From NCBI GenBank assembly GCA_024703915.1, contig CP087969.1:3906001-3970000 (forward strand): a stretch of 64,000 bases of DNA, written 5' to 3'. A program made the position numbers and the translations under genes. This document shows positions 25,451 to 37,725 of this stretch, piece after piece. This DNA comes from Massilia sp. H-1 (GTDB lineage Bacteria > Pseudomonadota > Gammaproteobacteria > Burkholderiales > Burkholderiaceae_D). Numbering within the stretch: the first letter of the stretch is position 1; the number at the start of each line of letters is the position of its first letter. The notes beneath the pieces were generated by a model. It saw nothing but the letters and a program-made list of their open reading frames with translations. It searched no databases and was not told the origin of the DNA.

Positions 25451-27309
25451 ATGAACGGTCCCGCCGATCCGGAGAAATTTGCCCGTACTGCGTTCGCCGA
25501 CGGTCCGCGCCTGCTGGCCGACATCGGCGCGACGCATGCGCGCTTTGCGCTGCAAACGGCGCCGGACGTATTCCGTTCGGTGCGCGTGCTGCGCTGCGAT
25601 GACTTTGAAGGCATCGTGCCGCTGCTGCGCTTCTATTTGTCCGACCACGACGAAGCGCCGCTGCACCACGCGGCGCTGGCGGTGGCCAATCCGGTCAACG
25701 GGGATCAGGTCCGCATGACCAACCGCGACTGGCAGTTTTCCACCGACGCCGTGCAGCGCGAGCTGGGCCTGCAGACGCTGTTGGTCGTCAACGACTTTAC
25801 TGCGCTCGCGATGGCGATCCCGGGACTCAAGCCCGACGACCTGATGAAAGTCGGCGGCGGTACGCAGGCTTAGCAATGCCGTGGTCGGCGTGCTGGGGCC
25901 GGGCACCGGTCTGGGCGTGTCGGGCGTGATTCCGACGGTGGACGGCTTCGTCACGCTTGGCTCTGAGGGCGGTCACGTCAACTTCGCGCTTAGACCGACG
26001 AGCGCGAATTCGCGATCCTGCAATTCGCCTGGCAGGAGTGGCCGCACGTGTCGAACGAGCGCCTCATTTCCGGTCCGGGCATGGAAATCATTTACCGCGC
26101 TGGCGCAGCGCAGCAGCGTCAAGGCGCCGCCGCGCACCTCGCCCGAGATCATCAGCGGCGCGCTCGACGAACGCGATCCGCTGTGCCTGGAAGTGCTTGA
26201 GTGCTTCTGCGGCATGCTGGGCGGCGCTGCCGCCAACCTGGCCGTGACGCTGGGCGCATTCGGCGGGGTGTTCATCGGCGGCGGGATCGTGCCGCGCATC
26301 GGCGAGTGGTTCGCCAAATCGCAGTTCCGCGCCTTTGAGGCCAAGGGGCGCTTCTCGAGCTACCTTGCCGATATTCCGACCTTCGTGATCACCACCCCGA
26401 ATCCGGCCTTCCACGGCGTGGCGACCATTCTGTCCGAGCACCTGCGCGGACGCAGCGGCGCCAATACCCTGATGGAGCGCATCGGCCACCTGCAGCACGA
26501 ACTGACGCCCGCCGAACAGCGCGTGGCCACGCTGGTGCTCGAGCATCCGCGCCTGGTGCTCAACGAGCCGATTGCCTAGGCATCGCGCGCCTGGCCGAAG
26601 TGAGCCAGCCGACCGTGATCCGTTTCTGCCGCTCGCTCGGCTTCTTGGGCTTGGCCGACTTCAAGCTCAAGTTCGCCAGCAGCCTGACCGGCGCCATTCC
26701 CGTGCGCCATAGCCAGGTGCGTACCGGCGACAGCACGCACGACGTGTCGGCCAAGGTGATCGACAACACGGTGTCGGCGATTCTCAAGTTCCGCGACCAG
26801 CTCGATGTGCGATCGATCGACCGCGCGATCGAACTTCTCACGCGCGCCAACCGGGTCGAGTTCTACGCGCTCGGGAATTCGCGCGTGGTGGCGCTCGACG
26901 GCCAGCACAAATTCTTCCGCTTCCGGATTCCGACCGCGTCCTACGGCGACTCGCACCTCTTCACGCTGGCGGCCGAATTGCTGCAGCCGGGCGACGTGGT
27001 GGTGGCCATTTCGAATTCGGGACGCTTGCCGGAACTGCTGGCGGCGGTGGAGGCGGCGCGCGGGCCGGTGCCGACGTGATCGCCATTACCAGCAGCGGTT
27101 CGCCGCTGGCCAAGAAAGCCACGGTGTGCCTGGCGGTCGACCATGCCGAGGACAGCACCACTTTTCTGTCGATGATTTCACGCGTGCTGCAGCTACTGCT
27201 GATCGATATCGTGTCGGTGGGGATTTCACTGGGCGCGCGCAACGAGCAGGCGGGTGAGCAGCCGGAGTCCGATCAGCGCCAGATGCAGATCTCGCACCTG
27301 GGCAGCTGA
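25451..27309 (+). CDS. glk: Bifunctional glucokinase / RpiR-family regulator, copy 2
   Basis: About 617 residues, colinear with copy 1 at 17349 and very similar: [38 protein letters not shown], and [15 protein letters not shown], then the HTH ([15 protein letters not shown]) and SIS domain ([20 protein letters not shown]). It starts 3 bases after the alpha-glucosidase stop, so it is co-transcribed with the enzyme that makes its substrate. The final tail (GARNEQAGEQPESDQRQMQISHLGS) differs from copy 1. Breaks at 25868-25874, 25987, 26094, 26574 and 27070. The pair looks like a duplication that has diverged. Confidence 0.9.
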
Positions 27310-27311
27310 GC

Positions 27312-27795
27312 TTACGGCCAGTTGGCGCTGGTGCGGGCGAGCGGGTTGCGCTCCTTGCGCCACTGTTCGAGCGGCAGCGGCAGGCCCGACTCATCGTCGT
27401 CGATCAGAATCTCGGGATTGTCTTCGCCCACCAGGAAGCTCTCCCAGCGATGCGCCGCGTCCGGCGTATTTTCCACATAGCTCAATTGCCAGTAGCGTTT
27501 GCCGTCGATGACCTTCGGGGTGGGGCCGTATTCGATCAGGGCGCCGTGATTGGCTCCGCCCGAGGCCGTTTCCACGTGTGCCGACCAGGCCTTCAGTTCC
27601 GGCAGCGCCATCAGCGCGGCAACCGCATCGGACTTGCTGCGCGGTCCGATGAACGGTGCCTCGTGCACCACGGTAAGCATGCCAAGCAACTCGGCCACGG
27701 CAGGCCGCAGCCGGTGTCGCGCTGCGGTCGTACCAGAGCAAGAGGGCGGAAACCACGACGAACACGCCGACGATGATAGTATTTTTATGTCGCAT
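27312..27795 (-). CDS. Hypothetical protein with N-terminal membrane anchor
   Basis: About 160 residues. MRHKNTIIVGVFVVVSALLLWYD is an uncleaved-looking signal anchor. The rest is soluble and acidic (LMALPELKAWSAHVETASGGANHGALIEYGPTPKVIDGKRYWQLSYVEN). Reminiscent of small envelope proteins with a PepSY-like fold, but I do not assign a family. Convergent with glk copy 2. One frame change near 27700. Confidence 0.55.
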
Positions 27796-27868
27796 CGAAC
27801 TTGATCGCTTGGGCTGGAAGTGCGGCCATACTAAACCAAAGGATACAGCGCGGCAACCGGCGCGCATG

Positions 27869-27907
27869 CAAAAAACGCCTGCCGGGCGCGAACCGGGCAG
27901 GCGTTTT
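27869..27907. terminator. Hairpin terminator after the PEP-CTERM gene, usable in both directions
   Basis: Inverted repeat with AAAACGCCTGCC on one side and GGGCAGGCGTTTT on the other; A/T runs on both flanks. It sits 17 bases downstream of the minus-strand PEP-CTERM stop. Confidence 0.8.
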
Positions 27908-27923
27908 CAGAAGACTGGTGCGA

Positions 27924-28575
27924 TTACTTCTGACGGCGGCGCGGCGGCGAAGCCTGCCAGTGCCAGACCGAACAAGGCGAGCGAGCCTGGTTCCGGTACG
28001 GCGTTGGCGGTGCTCAGGCGGAAGGCCATGTCGCCGACGTAATTGCTGGTCATGTAGGCATAGTTGGCGCCGTTGAACTGGGCCATTTTGCTGTCGTGAC
28101 CGTGCAGGTTTTGCAGGCCGGTCTGGGTCCAGACCACGTTCGTTGGCGTCATGCCGATCCAGTATGCTTGGCCTAAGCCAGCATCGTGAAGCCGCCAAAG
28201 TCGACGTGCACGCGCTTGTTGCTGGCCGTGGCGCCGATATTGTCGATGGCCGAGACGGCGGTCGCGAAGGAGCTCAGCAGGCTGCCTGGCGCGTTCGCTT
28301 TGTTTTTCCAGATCGAGACGATAGCGGCGTCGTTCAGGTTGCCGAACCCGGCGGCCATGTAAATATCCATGCCGGTGATCAGGGTGTCCTGGACGAACGA
28401 GACTTTTCGGCGAAATGCTGGCTGCTGCCCATATTCGTCCAGTAGTCGCTCGAGATGACGCCGTGGGTGGTGGCCGGGCTCAGGTCGAGCACGATCGGGC
28501 TTAGCCAGGCTGATGCTGGCGGTCAGGCTGAGCAGGGCGCCAAATGAAGAGTTTGGAGATGCGGTGGAGTGCCAT
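27924..28575 (-). CDS. PEP-CTERM anchored exported protein
   Basis: About 215 residues. N-terminal hydrophobic signal (LFGALLSLTASISLA), then a Thr/Ser/Asn-rich extracellular-type domain (MDIYMAAGFGNLNDAAIVSIWKN, KRVHVDFGGFTML). The C-terminus is a textbook PEP-CTERM sorting signal: VPEPGSLALFGLALAGFAA followed, after a 2-base correction near 27940, by RRRQK. Such proteins are processed by exosortase and displayed on the surface, often with exopolysaccharide. Exosortase is not in the window. Scars at 28171 and 28499. Confidence 0.8.
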
Positions 28576-28772
28576 AAATGCCTCGGTTGGTTAAAAGGAA
28601 AGACCTTTTAAACATAAGCAACATTTATGCCACGAAGATTGCGCCTGGGAAGAACCGCTGCGAAATCAATGGTTTAACAGAAAGATCACTATTTTTTACC
28701 TCAAGAAACTTAAGTTTCCGTCGGTCCACTGTAAGGTTTTTCGACAGTAACTGTATTATTCATGTGGAAATA

Positions 28773-28806
28773 AAAAAGCCTGCAAGGCGCGAACCCTGCA
28801 GGCTTT
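28773..28806 (-). terminator. Terminator of groESL
   Basis: AAAGCCTGCAGGG...CTTGCAGGCTTTTTT read on the minus strand, about 20 bases after the groEL stop. Confidence 0.85.
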
Positions 28807-28825
28807 CTCATGAGGCAAACAGCAA

Positions 28826-30479
<1,654 letters not shown>

Positions 30480-30506
30480 GTTGTTTTCTCCGAATGAATT
30501 TGGGTA

Positions 30507-30797
30507 TTACTTGACCAGGACGGCCATGATGTCTTCTTCGCGCATCACCAGCAGTTCGTCGCCGTCGACTTTGACGGTTTGGCCGGAGTATTTGCCGAAC
30601 AGGACGCGGTCGCCTACCTTGACTTCCAGCGGACGCACTTTGCCGTCGTCCTGGACTTTACCGTTACCAACGGCGAGGATTTCGCCTTGATCTGGTTTTT
30701 CGGCGGCTGCGTCAGGGATGATCAGGCCGGATGCAGTTTTGGTTTCCTGGTCGAGACGCTTGACGATAACGCGATCGTGCAATGGGCGAAGGTTCAT
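30507..30797 (-). CDS. groES: Co-chaperonin GroES
   Basis: 96 residues, unbroken: [18 protein letters not shown], then the mobile loop ([17 protein letters not shown]), and [23 protein letters not shown]. It caps the GroEL chamber. AAAGGAG lies 7-13 bases before the ATG. It is 27 bases upstream of groEL and downstream of a CIRCE operator. Confidence 0.97.
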   Translation of the reverse strand: MNLRPLHDRVIVKRLDQETKTASGLIIPDAAAEKPDQGEILAVGNGKVQDDGKVRPLEVKVGDRVLFGKYSGQTVKVDGDELLVMREEDIMAVLVK

Positions 30798-30874
30798 GCA
30801 AAACTCCTTTAAATTCAATGGTTTGACTTGCTATTCGTGGCCCAGGCAGGGTCTGCATGGGCTGAAATTCGTTG

Positions 30875-30901
30875 TTAGCACTCTCTGCCAACGAGTGCTA
30901 A
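30875..30901. promoter_or_regulatory. CIRCE element (HrcA operator)
   Basis: TTAGCACTC, nine-base spacer, GAGTGCTAA: a perfect CIRCE inverted repeat, 77 bases upstream of groES. It shows repression of groESL by HrcA. The remaining sequence to 31075 is a promoter region without a recognisable gene. Confidence 0.95.
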
Positions 30902-31075
30902 TTATAGGGACGACAGGGTCCCTTTTCAAGGCGTGCCCTGCTTTATTTCAGCTTAAGCAAGCTTGATATATAACAAAACCGGACCCCGCACGGAGAATGA
31001 TGCGCCGCATCAAATACCTGCGCTAAGCTACTGAATCGGTTGACTAAAAAACGTTCACAGCCCTATAGTATTGGG

Positions 31076-31321
31076 ATGATTTCTGAATTCCACGACCTCT
31101 CCGACAAAATCGACCGGCTAGCCCAGTTGACCCTGTCCCTCCGCCGCGAAAACGCGACCCTGCGCCAGTCGAATGCCTTGCTGGCGGCCGAAAATGTAGC
31201 GTTCATGGAACGCCTGTCCGAGGCCCAGCGCCGGGTCGAGGCGCTGCTCGCCCAGATTCCCGAGCAGTTGTCCGGCGCGCCGGGCGAGGACGACGACACC
31301 AACGACGAGGCCGCACAATGA
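31076..31321 (+). CDS. ZapB-like cell-division coiled-coil protein
   Basis: 81 residues, MISEFHDLSDKIDRLAQLTLSLRRENATLRQ. Heptad-rich coiled coil through most of the length with an acidic tail (GEDDDTNDEAAQ). It matches the short TIGR02449/ZapB-like proteins encoded just before zapA in many beta- and gammaproteobacteria. Its stop overlaps the zapA start (ATGA). An in-frame start at 31040 exists, but the ATG at 31076 fits the family. Confidence 0.8.
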   Translation: MISEFHDLSDKIDRLAQLTLSLRRENATLRQSNALLAAENVAFMERLSEAQRRVEALLAQIPEQLSGAPGEDDDTNDEAAQ

Positions 31322-31629
31322 TCAATCTCGATGTCACCATCATGGGCAATCCCTACCGCCTGGTCTGCAAAGAAGGCGAAGAGAAAACCCTGCAGGAAGC
31401 CGTCAGTTATCTGGATGGCAAAATGATCAGCTGCTGCGACTCGGGCAAGGTCAAGGGCAACGACCGCATCGCCGTCATGGCCGCGCTCAGCATGGCTGCC
31501 GAATTCCTGTCCGTGAAAGCGCCGCAAGGTCCGCTGTCCGATTTGTCGATTTTGGAAGTCAAGCAAAAATTGGGTGCAATGCATACGGTTTTGGATAGTG
31601 CCCTCACGCCACAGGAAAATCTGTTCTGA
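31318..31629 (+). CDS. zapA: Cell division protein ZapA
   Basis: 103 residues, MINLDVTIMGNPYRLVCKEGEEKTLQEAVSYLDGKM. The family hallmark of a short N-terminal beta domain followed by a C-terminal coiled coil is present. It promotes bundling of FtsZ filaments at midcell. Unbroken; coupled to the upstream ZapB-like gene by a 4-base overlap and followed by 6S RNA, the usual order. Confidence 0.92.
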   Translation: MINLDVTIMGNPYRLVCKEGEEKTLQEAVSYLDGKMISCCDSGKVKGNDRIAVMAALSMAAEFLSVKAPQGPLSDLSILEVKQKLGAMHTVLDSALTPQENLF

Positions 31630-31659
31630 TCGGCCAAATTCGTTTGACTAATCGACGTA

Positions 31660-31860
31660 TGAGAGTAAAACTCCGTTCCACCCTGCGGTGTTCATGATTG
31701 CCATATATTCCTTGAACCATTTATGTGCACAGGTTGCGGAATTTTGTTTGATGGGAGTGAGCGTCACTAGTTTGACGAACCCGAAATTGAACTAACTGTG
31801 ACCGCCTTGAACCATTAGGTTCAGGATGCTTAAGAAGACGGCACATGCGGGGCTCTGATT
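31660..31860 (+). ncRNA. ssrS: 6S RNA
   Basis: The 280-base gap after zapA, where ssrS is normally found. CCTTGAACCATTAGGTTCAG at about 31804-31823 matches the terminal hairpin region of E. coli 6S RNA (CCUUGAACCAAGGGUUCAAG) and is followed, as there, by GGC...GCGGGGCTCTGAT. CCCTGCGGTGTTC lies in the 5' half. 6S RNA binds sigma-70 RNA polymerase in stationary phase. Ends are approximate; a probable scar (GCTTAAG) lies at about 31827. A covariance-model search would confirm it. Confidence 0.8.
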
Positions 31861-31909
31861 ACTGAAAAGCGACAAGCGTTTGCGTCGGTTTTTTTTATGG
31901 GCAAAGCAC

Positions 31910-32375
31910 ATGCACTACTGGCTGATGAAATCCGAACCCGACGAAGTGAGCATCGACGACGTGCTGGCCGCGCCCTGCGCGCACGGTGCCCTGGTTTGGC
32001 GTGCGTAATTACCAGGCCCGCAACTTCATGCGCGACGGCATGGCGCAAGGCGACCTGGTGCTGTTCTATCACTCGAGCTGCGCCGAACCTGGCATTGCTT
32101 AAGCATCGTCGAAGTGGTCAGCGGTCCGTATCCGGATGCCACCCAGTTCGACCCGGCCAGCCATTATTTCGATCCCAAAGCCACGCCGGAAACGCCACGC
32201 TGGATCAGTGTCGACGTGCGCGCCGTGCGCAAGACGCGCCTGCTGAGCCTGGAAGGAATTGCGCACCCATCCCGCACTCGAACAGATGCGCCTGCTGGCC
32301 AAGGGCAGCCGCCTGTCGGTGATGCCGGTCGAAGCGGCCGAGTGGCGCTTCATCGAGACCCTGCTCAAGGGCTGA
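31910..32375 (+). CDS. EVE-domain protein
   Basis: About 155 residues, MHYWLMKSEPDEVSIDDV, the standard EVE start; WFGVRNYQARNFMRDGMAQGDLVLFYHSS and GIVEVVSGPYPDATQFDP follow. EVE domains are PUA-like and bind modified bases in nucleic acids. Here it stands alone beside ssrS, as in many proteobacteria. Breaks at about 31978, 32095-32102 (scar) and 32262. Confidence 0.88.
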
Positions 32376-32465
32376 ACCGTCTGCTGCAACGCCGCATGAA
32401 CAAGCACTGACAGTTATCATTATTGCTGGTAGGCTTGTCCAATCGACACAGTGCAAGGACGGGTC

Positions 32466-34044
32466 ATGAACCAGATCTCGATCGGCAAGCGCCTCTCACT
32501 CGTTTTTGCCCTGTTGCTGATCCTGCTGCTGGCGCTGACCGCGACCGGGGTCTGGCGCATGAACAGTGCGAGCCAGATGACCGACGAGCTGATCAAGACC
32601 AAGCTCGAGCATGAGCGCATGGTCGACGAATGGTTCAAGGTGATCGAGGTGAACGCCGCGCGCACCACCACCGCCTGGCAGGCGGCCGATCCGGCCCAGC
32701 AAAAGGCGGTCGAGGCGCTGATGAAGAAATCGTCGGCCCGCGCCACCGAAATCCAGGACAAGCTGGCCACCACCATCATCGACCCCACCGCCAAGGCGGC
32801 ACTGGACGGCGTGCTTGCCACGCGCAAGGCGTACACCGAAGCGCGCGCCCGCGTATTCAAGGAAAAGGCGGCTTAAGCAATCTGGACGTGGCCAAGGACA
32901 TCTTCGACAACGACATGGCGGCCAAGCGCGAAAACTACCTGGCCAGCCTGGCCACGCTGTCGCAGGTGCAGCGCGGCCTGCTCGACGCGACCGGGGTGCG
33001 GATCAATGCCAACTATCAAGGCGGGCGCACGATCATGCTCGCGCTGTGCGTGTTTGCGGTGGCGCTGGGCGCCGTGTGCGCGCTGGTCATCACGCGCAGC
33101 ATCACCTTGCCGATCGGCGAGGCGGTGCGGGTGGCGACCGCCGTCTCCACTGGCGATTTGCGCAGCGATATCGTGGTCGAAGGCAGCGACGAAACGGGCC
33201 AGCTGATGGGCGCACTCAAGACCATGAACGGCAACCTGGTCAGCCTGGTCGGCCAGCTGCGCAGCGGCACCGATACCATCCACAACGCCTCGGGCGAAAT
33301 CGCCACCGGCAATATGGATTTGTCCTCGCGCACCGAAGCCCAGGCCAGTTCGCTGGAAGAAACGGCAGCCTCGATGGAGCAGCTGACCGCCACCGTCAAG
33401 AACAATGCGGCCCACGCGCGCGAGGCCAACGAGCTGGCCATCAATGCCTCGGACGTGGCGCGCCAGGGCAGGGGAAGCGGTGGCCGACGTGGTGGCCACC
33501 ATGGGCGCAATCAATGTCTCGTCGCGCAAGATCGTCGACATCATCAGCGTGATCGACGGCATCGCCTTCCAGACCAATATTCTGGCGCTCAATGCCGCCG
33601 TGGAAGCGGCGCGGGGCGAGCAGGGGCGCGGCTTCGCGGTCGTGGCCAGCGAGGTGCGCAACCTGGCGCAGCGCTCGGCGGCGGCGGCGCGTGAAATCAA
33701 GGAACTGATCGGCGACTCGGTCGACAAGGTCGATGCCGGTTCGCGCCTGGTCGAACAGGTAGCCGCGCACCATGGACAATGTGGTGGCGAGCATCGGCAA
33801 GGTGAGCGCGATCGTGGGCGACATCAGCAATGCCAGCGACGAGCAGCAGCAGGGTATCGAGCAAGTCAACGTGGCCATCACCCAGATGGACGGCATCACC
33901 CAGGAAAACGCGGCGCTGGTCGAGCAAGCCGCCGCGGCCGCGTCCGCCATGCAGGAACAGGCCGCGCAATTGTCGCAGCTGGTCGATACCTTCAAGCTGA
34001 CCGAAGCAAGCGGGCGGCCGATGCTCGCTCACGCGTCCATGTAG
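32466..34044 (+). CDS. Methyl-accepting chemotaxis protein
   Basis: About 525 residues. A first membrane helix ([21 protein letters not shown]) is followed by a periplasmic four-helix-bundle sensor (about 30-190), a second helix ([21 protein letters not shown]), HAMP ([18 protein letters not shown]), and the cytoplasmic signalling coiled coil with the conserved tip ([35 protein letters not shown]). Methylation helices include [16 protein letters not shown]. The C-terminus lacks a CheR-tethering pentapeptide. Ligand unknown. Breaks at 32872-32879 (scar), 33468 and 33765. Confidence 0.9.
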
Positions 34045-34090
34045 AATGCATGCACCCGGGTGTTGCCCGTTTGCATGGAATTAGGACGTG

Positions 34091-34914
34091 ATGGACTGGA
34101 CCCTGGTATTGACACTGCTGGTCATGGGAACCTGCGGCGGCTTTGCAGCCTACTTGCTCGGCGTCGGTGGCGGCATGGTGCTGGTGCCGTTCGTGACGAT
34201 GATCTTTACCGCGCGCGGTTTCCCATCGATGGTCGTGGTGCACATGGCCATTGCCACTTCGCTCGGCACGATACTGTTTACTTCCCTGTCCTCGGTGCGG
34301 GCGCACCATGCGCACGGCGCGGTGCGCTGGCCGGTGGTGCTGCTGCTCGCGCCCGGCATCGTGCTCGGTTCCTGGATCGGCCCCTGGTTTGCCAAGCAGC
34401 TCAATACCTCGCTGCTGGCGCTGGTGTTCGGCCTGTTCGTGGCGTTCTCGGCGACCCAGATGATCCTCAACCGCAAGCCTTCGCCCGCGCGCGAACCAGC
34501 CGCAGGCGCCGGGCATGTTCGCGGTCGGCACCGGGATCGGGATCGTGTCGGGACTGGTGGGGGCGGGCGGCGGCTTCCTGTCGGTGCCGTTCATGAGCTG
34601 GTGCAACGTCAAGATGCACAATGCGGTGGCGACCAGCGCCGCGCTCGGTTTCCCGATCGCGCTGGCTTAAGCACGCTGTCGAATATCTACTTTGGCTGGA
34701 ATGAGCCGGGCTTGCTTAAGCCTGGTCGCTCGGCTATATCTATGTGCTTAAGCGCTGTTGGTCATTGCCGCGGCCAGCGTGTTGATGGCGCCGGTCGGTG
34801 CGCGCGGCGCACCGGATGCCGGTCGTCAAGCTCAAGCGGATTTTCGCGCTGATCCTGTATAGCCTGTCCGCCTACATGCTGTACAAGGCGGCAGCGACTT
34901 CGGGTCTGGTGTAA
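34091..34914 (+). CDS. TauE/SafE-family sulfite/sulfonate exporter-like permease
   Basis: About 270 residues, eight expected membrane segments. The duplicated family motif is seen twice: GGFAAYLLGVGGGMVLVPF near the N-terminus and GIVSGLVGAGGGFLSVPF in the middle, each followed by ...ATS. The C-terminal repeat (VLALLVIAAASVLMAPVGARAAHRM) lies in another frame because of scars at about 34667, 34715 and 34745. The family exports organosulfur or related anions; substrate unknown. Confidence 0.85.
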
Positions 34915-34920
34915 GGACCC

Positions 34921-35731
34921 TTACGCGGCGCTCACCGCGCGCCGGTCGTTCTTGTAAGCCCACACCAGCAGGATCAGGGCGCCGATGATCATCGGCAGCG
35001 ACAGCATCTGGCCCGACGTGATCGGCACGCTTCTACCACCATCACTTGCCAGTCCGGCACGCGGAAATACTCGGTAAAGAAGCGCGCAGCCATACAGGAA
35101 GGTGAACATGGCACCGACCGCCAGGCGCGGACGCGATTTGCGCGAATAAATCCACAGCAGCACGAACACCAGCAAGCCGTCGACGATCATCTGGTACAGG
35201 GGCGACGGATGGCGCGGACCTTCCACGCCCGGCCAGATCATGGCCCACGGCAAGCTCGGATCGGCCAGACGGCCTGGCAGTTCGGCATTGATGAAATTGC
35301 CCATGCGGTAGGCAGCGTAGCCGAGCGGCACCAGCGGCGCGATGAAGTCATACACGTCGGCCAGGTGGCGCTTGGCCTTGCGCGCCCACAGCGCCATGGC
35401 GATCACCACGCCCAGGAAGCCGCCGTGGAAGGACATGCCGCCCTGCCAGATCTTGAAGATGTCGACCGGGTGGGCCAGGAAATGGGCTTAGCTGGTAGAA
35501 CAGCACTTCGCCGAGGCGCCCGCCGATGACCACGCCGAGCATGCCGTAGAACAGCATGTCGTCCAGATCTTCCTTTTGCCAGCCTTGCGCGGCGATATGC
35601 GGCTGCTTGATGCGCACCCGGCCCAGCAACAGGAACAGGCCGAAGGCCAGCACGTACATCAGGCCGTACCAGTGAATCCCGCCCGATCCGATATGAATCG
35701 CGATCGGGTCAGGCATCGGATGAGTCAACAT
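34921..35731 (-). CDS. lgt: Prolipoprotein diacylglyceryl transferase Lgt
   Basis: About 268 residues, membrane protein. [14 protein letters not shown] at the N-terminus and the Lgt signature [13 protein letters not shown] (phosphatidylglycerol binding) are clear; [13 protein letters not shown] follows. It transfers diacylglycerol to the lipobox Cys of prolipoproteins. GGAAGAAA precedes the ATG. Scars at about 35487 and 35030 break the frame in this essential gene. Confidence 0.93.
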
Positions 35732-35756
35732 TGAATTTTCTTCCAAAAAATGAAAT

Positions 35757-35786
35757 GGGGTCAGGCGACCCGACCCCGTCGCCGTG
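35757..35786. repeat. Short GGGGTCAG-containing palindrome
   Basis: GGGGTCAGGCGACCCGACCCC between lgt and the next gene: an imperfect inverted repeat sharing the GGGGTCAG core with those at 7827 and 56374. Confidence 0.5.
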
Positions 35787-35795
35787 ACCCGTATT

Positions 35796-36021
35796 TTACT
35801 TGCGCTTCTTGTCGAACGATTGTTTGCGACGCTTCGCGCCGTTCGCGGTCCTCGTCGTGTGCTTTTTTCTTGTCCAGCCCCAGGATCTTTTCGATGTATT
35901 CGAACCAGATGAAGGCGACCCCCATGAGGCCAACGACCCACCACCATGACATCTCGGCAAATTTCCAGACTTCGAAATACTTGAACAGGATGAGGGCGAG
36001 AATTAATAAAATGATAGGCAT
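35796..36021 (-). CDS. Small Trp-rich membrane protein
   Basis: About 74 residues: [49 protein letters not shown] (first part shown in pieces below 20 residues when matched) then [13 protein letters not shown] and a basic end. Hydrophobic hairpin with a WWW cluster and a charged tail fits the TIGR04438 'small Trp-rich protein' of Burkholderiales. The frame shifts near 35833; the repaired tail ends SFDKKRK. Function unknown. Confidence 0.72.
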
Positions 36022-36202
36022 GGCGACTCCGGTGAATACCGCATCTTACAAAGATTCGGCTTTCTTGTGGGCATATATCGCATGCCTCGTGGCATTGCCA
36101 CGTCAACCGGCACCCGGCTTCGGACGTTGTTGCTCCAAGGACTGGCGTTGCCCGGACGGGAAACACGGTAGAATAGTTGCAGTCTTCACTCTGGAGAAAT
36201 AC

Positions 36203-36513
36203 ATGAAACGTTCCCTGATGTTGTGTATGGTGTTGTCGGCGCTGGCATCGTCTAGCGCAATGGCCAATGCCGATCTGGCAAAATCCAAAAATTGCATGGC
36301 TTGCCACGCGGTTGCCACCAAGCTGGTCGGTCCTGCCTACAAGGATGTCGCCGCTAAATACAGCTTAGCCAGAAGGATGCTGAGAACAAACTCGTTGCCA
36401 AGGTCCTCAAGGGCGGTTCCGGTGCCTGGGGCGCGGTCCCGATGCCAGCCAATCCGCAAGTGAGCGAGGCCGAAGCCCGTACCCTGGTCAAGTGGATTTT
36501 GGCACAGAAGTAA
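36203..36513 (+). CDS. Class I cytochrome c (c551-like)
   Basis: About 103 residues. Signal peptide [21 protein letters not shown], then CMACH, the haem-attachment motif, near the mature N-terminus, and AVPMPANP holding the distal Met ligand. A periplasmic electron carrier of the c551/c8 type. GGAGA lies 5-10 bases before the ATG. Scar at about 36363 breaks the frame at an expected Ala-Gly. Confidence 0.88.
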
Positions 36514-36528
36514 TTCTGTTCCGCCAAT

Positions 36529-36560
36529 AAAAAACGCTTCCAGACGAAGCGCGTTTTTCG
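36529..36560. terminator. Bidirectional terminator between cytochrome c and livK-like gene
   Basis: AAAACGCTTC, CAGAC loop, GAAGCGCGTTTTT, between convergent genes. Confidence 0.75.
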
Positions 36561-36590
36561 TGCAGCAGGGGCCGTGGCCCCGCCTTGTGC

Positions 36591-37725
36591 TTACTTGATC
36601 ACTTCCATCTTGGTGCGCTTGCCGCCCTTGAAGGTGAACAGGGTCAGCGCGCCATCCTTGATGTCGCCCTTGTCGTCGAACTGGATCATGCCGGTCACGC
36701 CCTGGTGCTTGATCTTCTTGAGTTCAGGCAGGTACTTGGCAGGATCGGCCGATTTGGCGTTCTGCATCGCGTGCGCCATCACCATCACCGAATCGTAGAC
36801 ATACGGCGCGTACAGCTGGACGTCGGCATTGAAGCGCTTCTTGAAGCGTGCCGAGAAATCGGCCAGCACTTTTTCCTGTGGACCCATCACGCCGCCCGCT
36901 TCGGCGCAGGTGACATTGCCTTCGCCCAGGCCGTCGCCTAACCAGGCGGATCATGCCTTCGGTGCAGACGCCGTCGCCGCCCATGAACTTGGCATTGATG
37001 CCGAGCGCTTTCATTTGCTTGAGCATCGGGCCGCCCACGGCATCCATGCCGCCGAAGAAGACCAGATCCGGCTTCTTCGCTTTCAGGGAGGTCAGGATGG
37101 CGGTGAAATCGGTGGCCTTGTCGGTGGTGAATTCCTTGGCGACGATGGTGGCGCCCTTGGCACCCTTGACGAACTCATCGGCCCACGCCCTGACCATAAG
37201 CGGTGCGGTCATCGATCACGGCGATGTTTTTCGCGCCCAGCTTGGTCACGGCATACTTGCCCAGCGTGCCGCCCAGCTTATTGTCATTCGCGACCACGCG
37301 GAAGGCGCCAGGGAAGCCTTGCTTGGTGTACATCGGCTGGGTCGAAGACGGGGAAATCTGCGGGATGCCTGCATCGTTGTAGATTTTCGACGCCTAAGCA
37401 CGGTGGTGCCGGAATTGAGGTGACCGATCACGCCCTGGACCTTGGCGTCGACCAGTTTCTGCGCCACGGCAGTGCCTTGCTTCGGATCGGCGCCGTCATC
37501 TTCGGTCACCAGCTGGAAGGTGACCTTTTTGCCATTGATCAGGAAGTTGCTGGCATTGAGTTCTTCGATCGCCAGTTTGGCGCCGTTTTCGTTATCTTTA
37601 CCCAAGTGTGCACTGGCGCCGGAAATCGGGCCGACGTGGCCGATCTTGATGACTTCCTGCGCGCTCGCCGCGCCTGAAAATGCCAGGGCAATGGCTAGTG
37701 GAATGAGTTTGGTCGTGAACTGCAT
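36591..37725 (-). CDS. livK: Branched-chain amino acid ABC transporter substrate-binding protein
   Basis: About 375 residues. Signal peptide MQFTTKLIPLAIALAFSGAASA, then IKIGHVGPISGASAHLGKDNENGAKLAIEEL, the Leu/Ile/Val-binding protein start. GVIGHLNSGTT, DDRTAYGQG, and YAPYVYDSVMVMAHAM follow the type I periplasmic binding fold. The start at 37725 is chosen because GGAG is 7 bases upstream. Transporter genes are not adjacent. Breaks at about 36937, 37192 and 37394. The 195-base upstream gap holds no gene that I can see. Confidence 0.9.
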
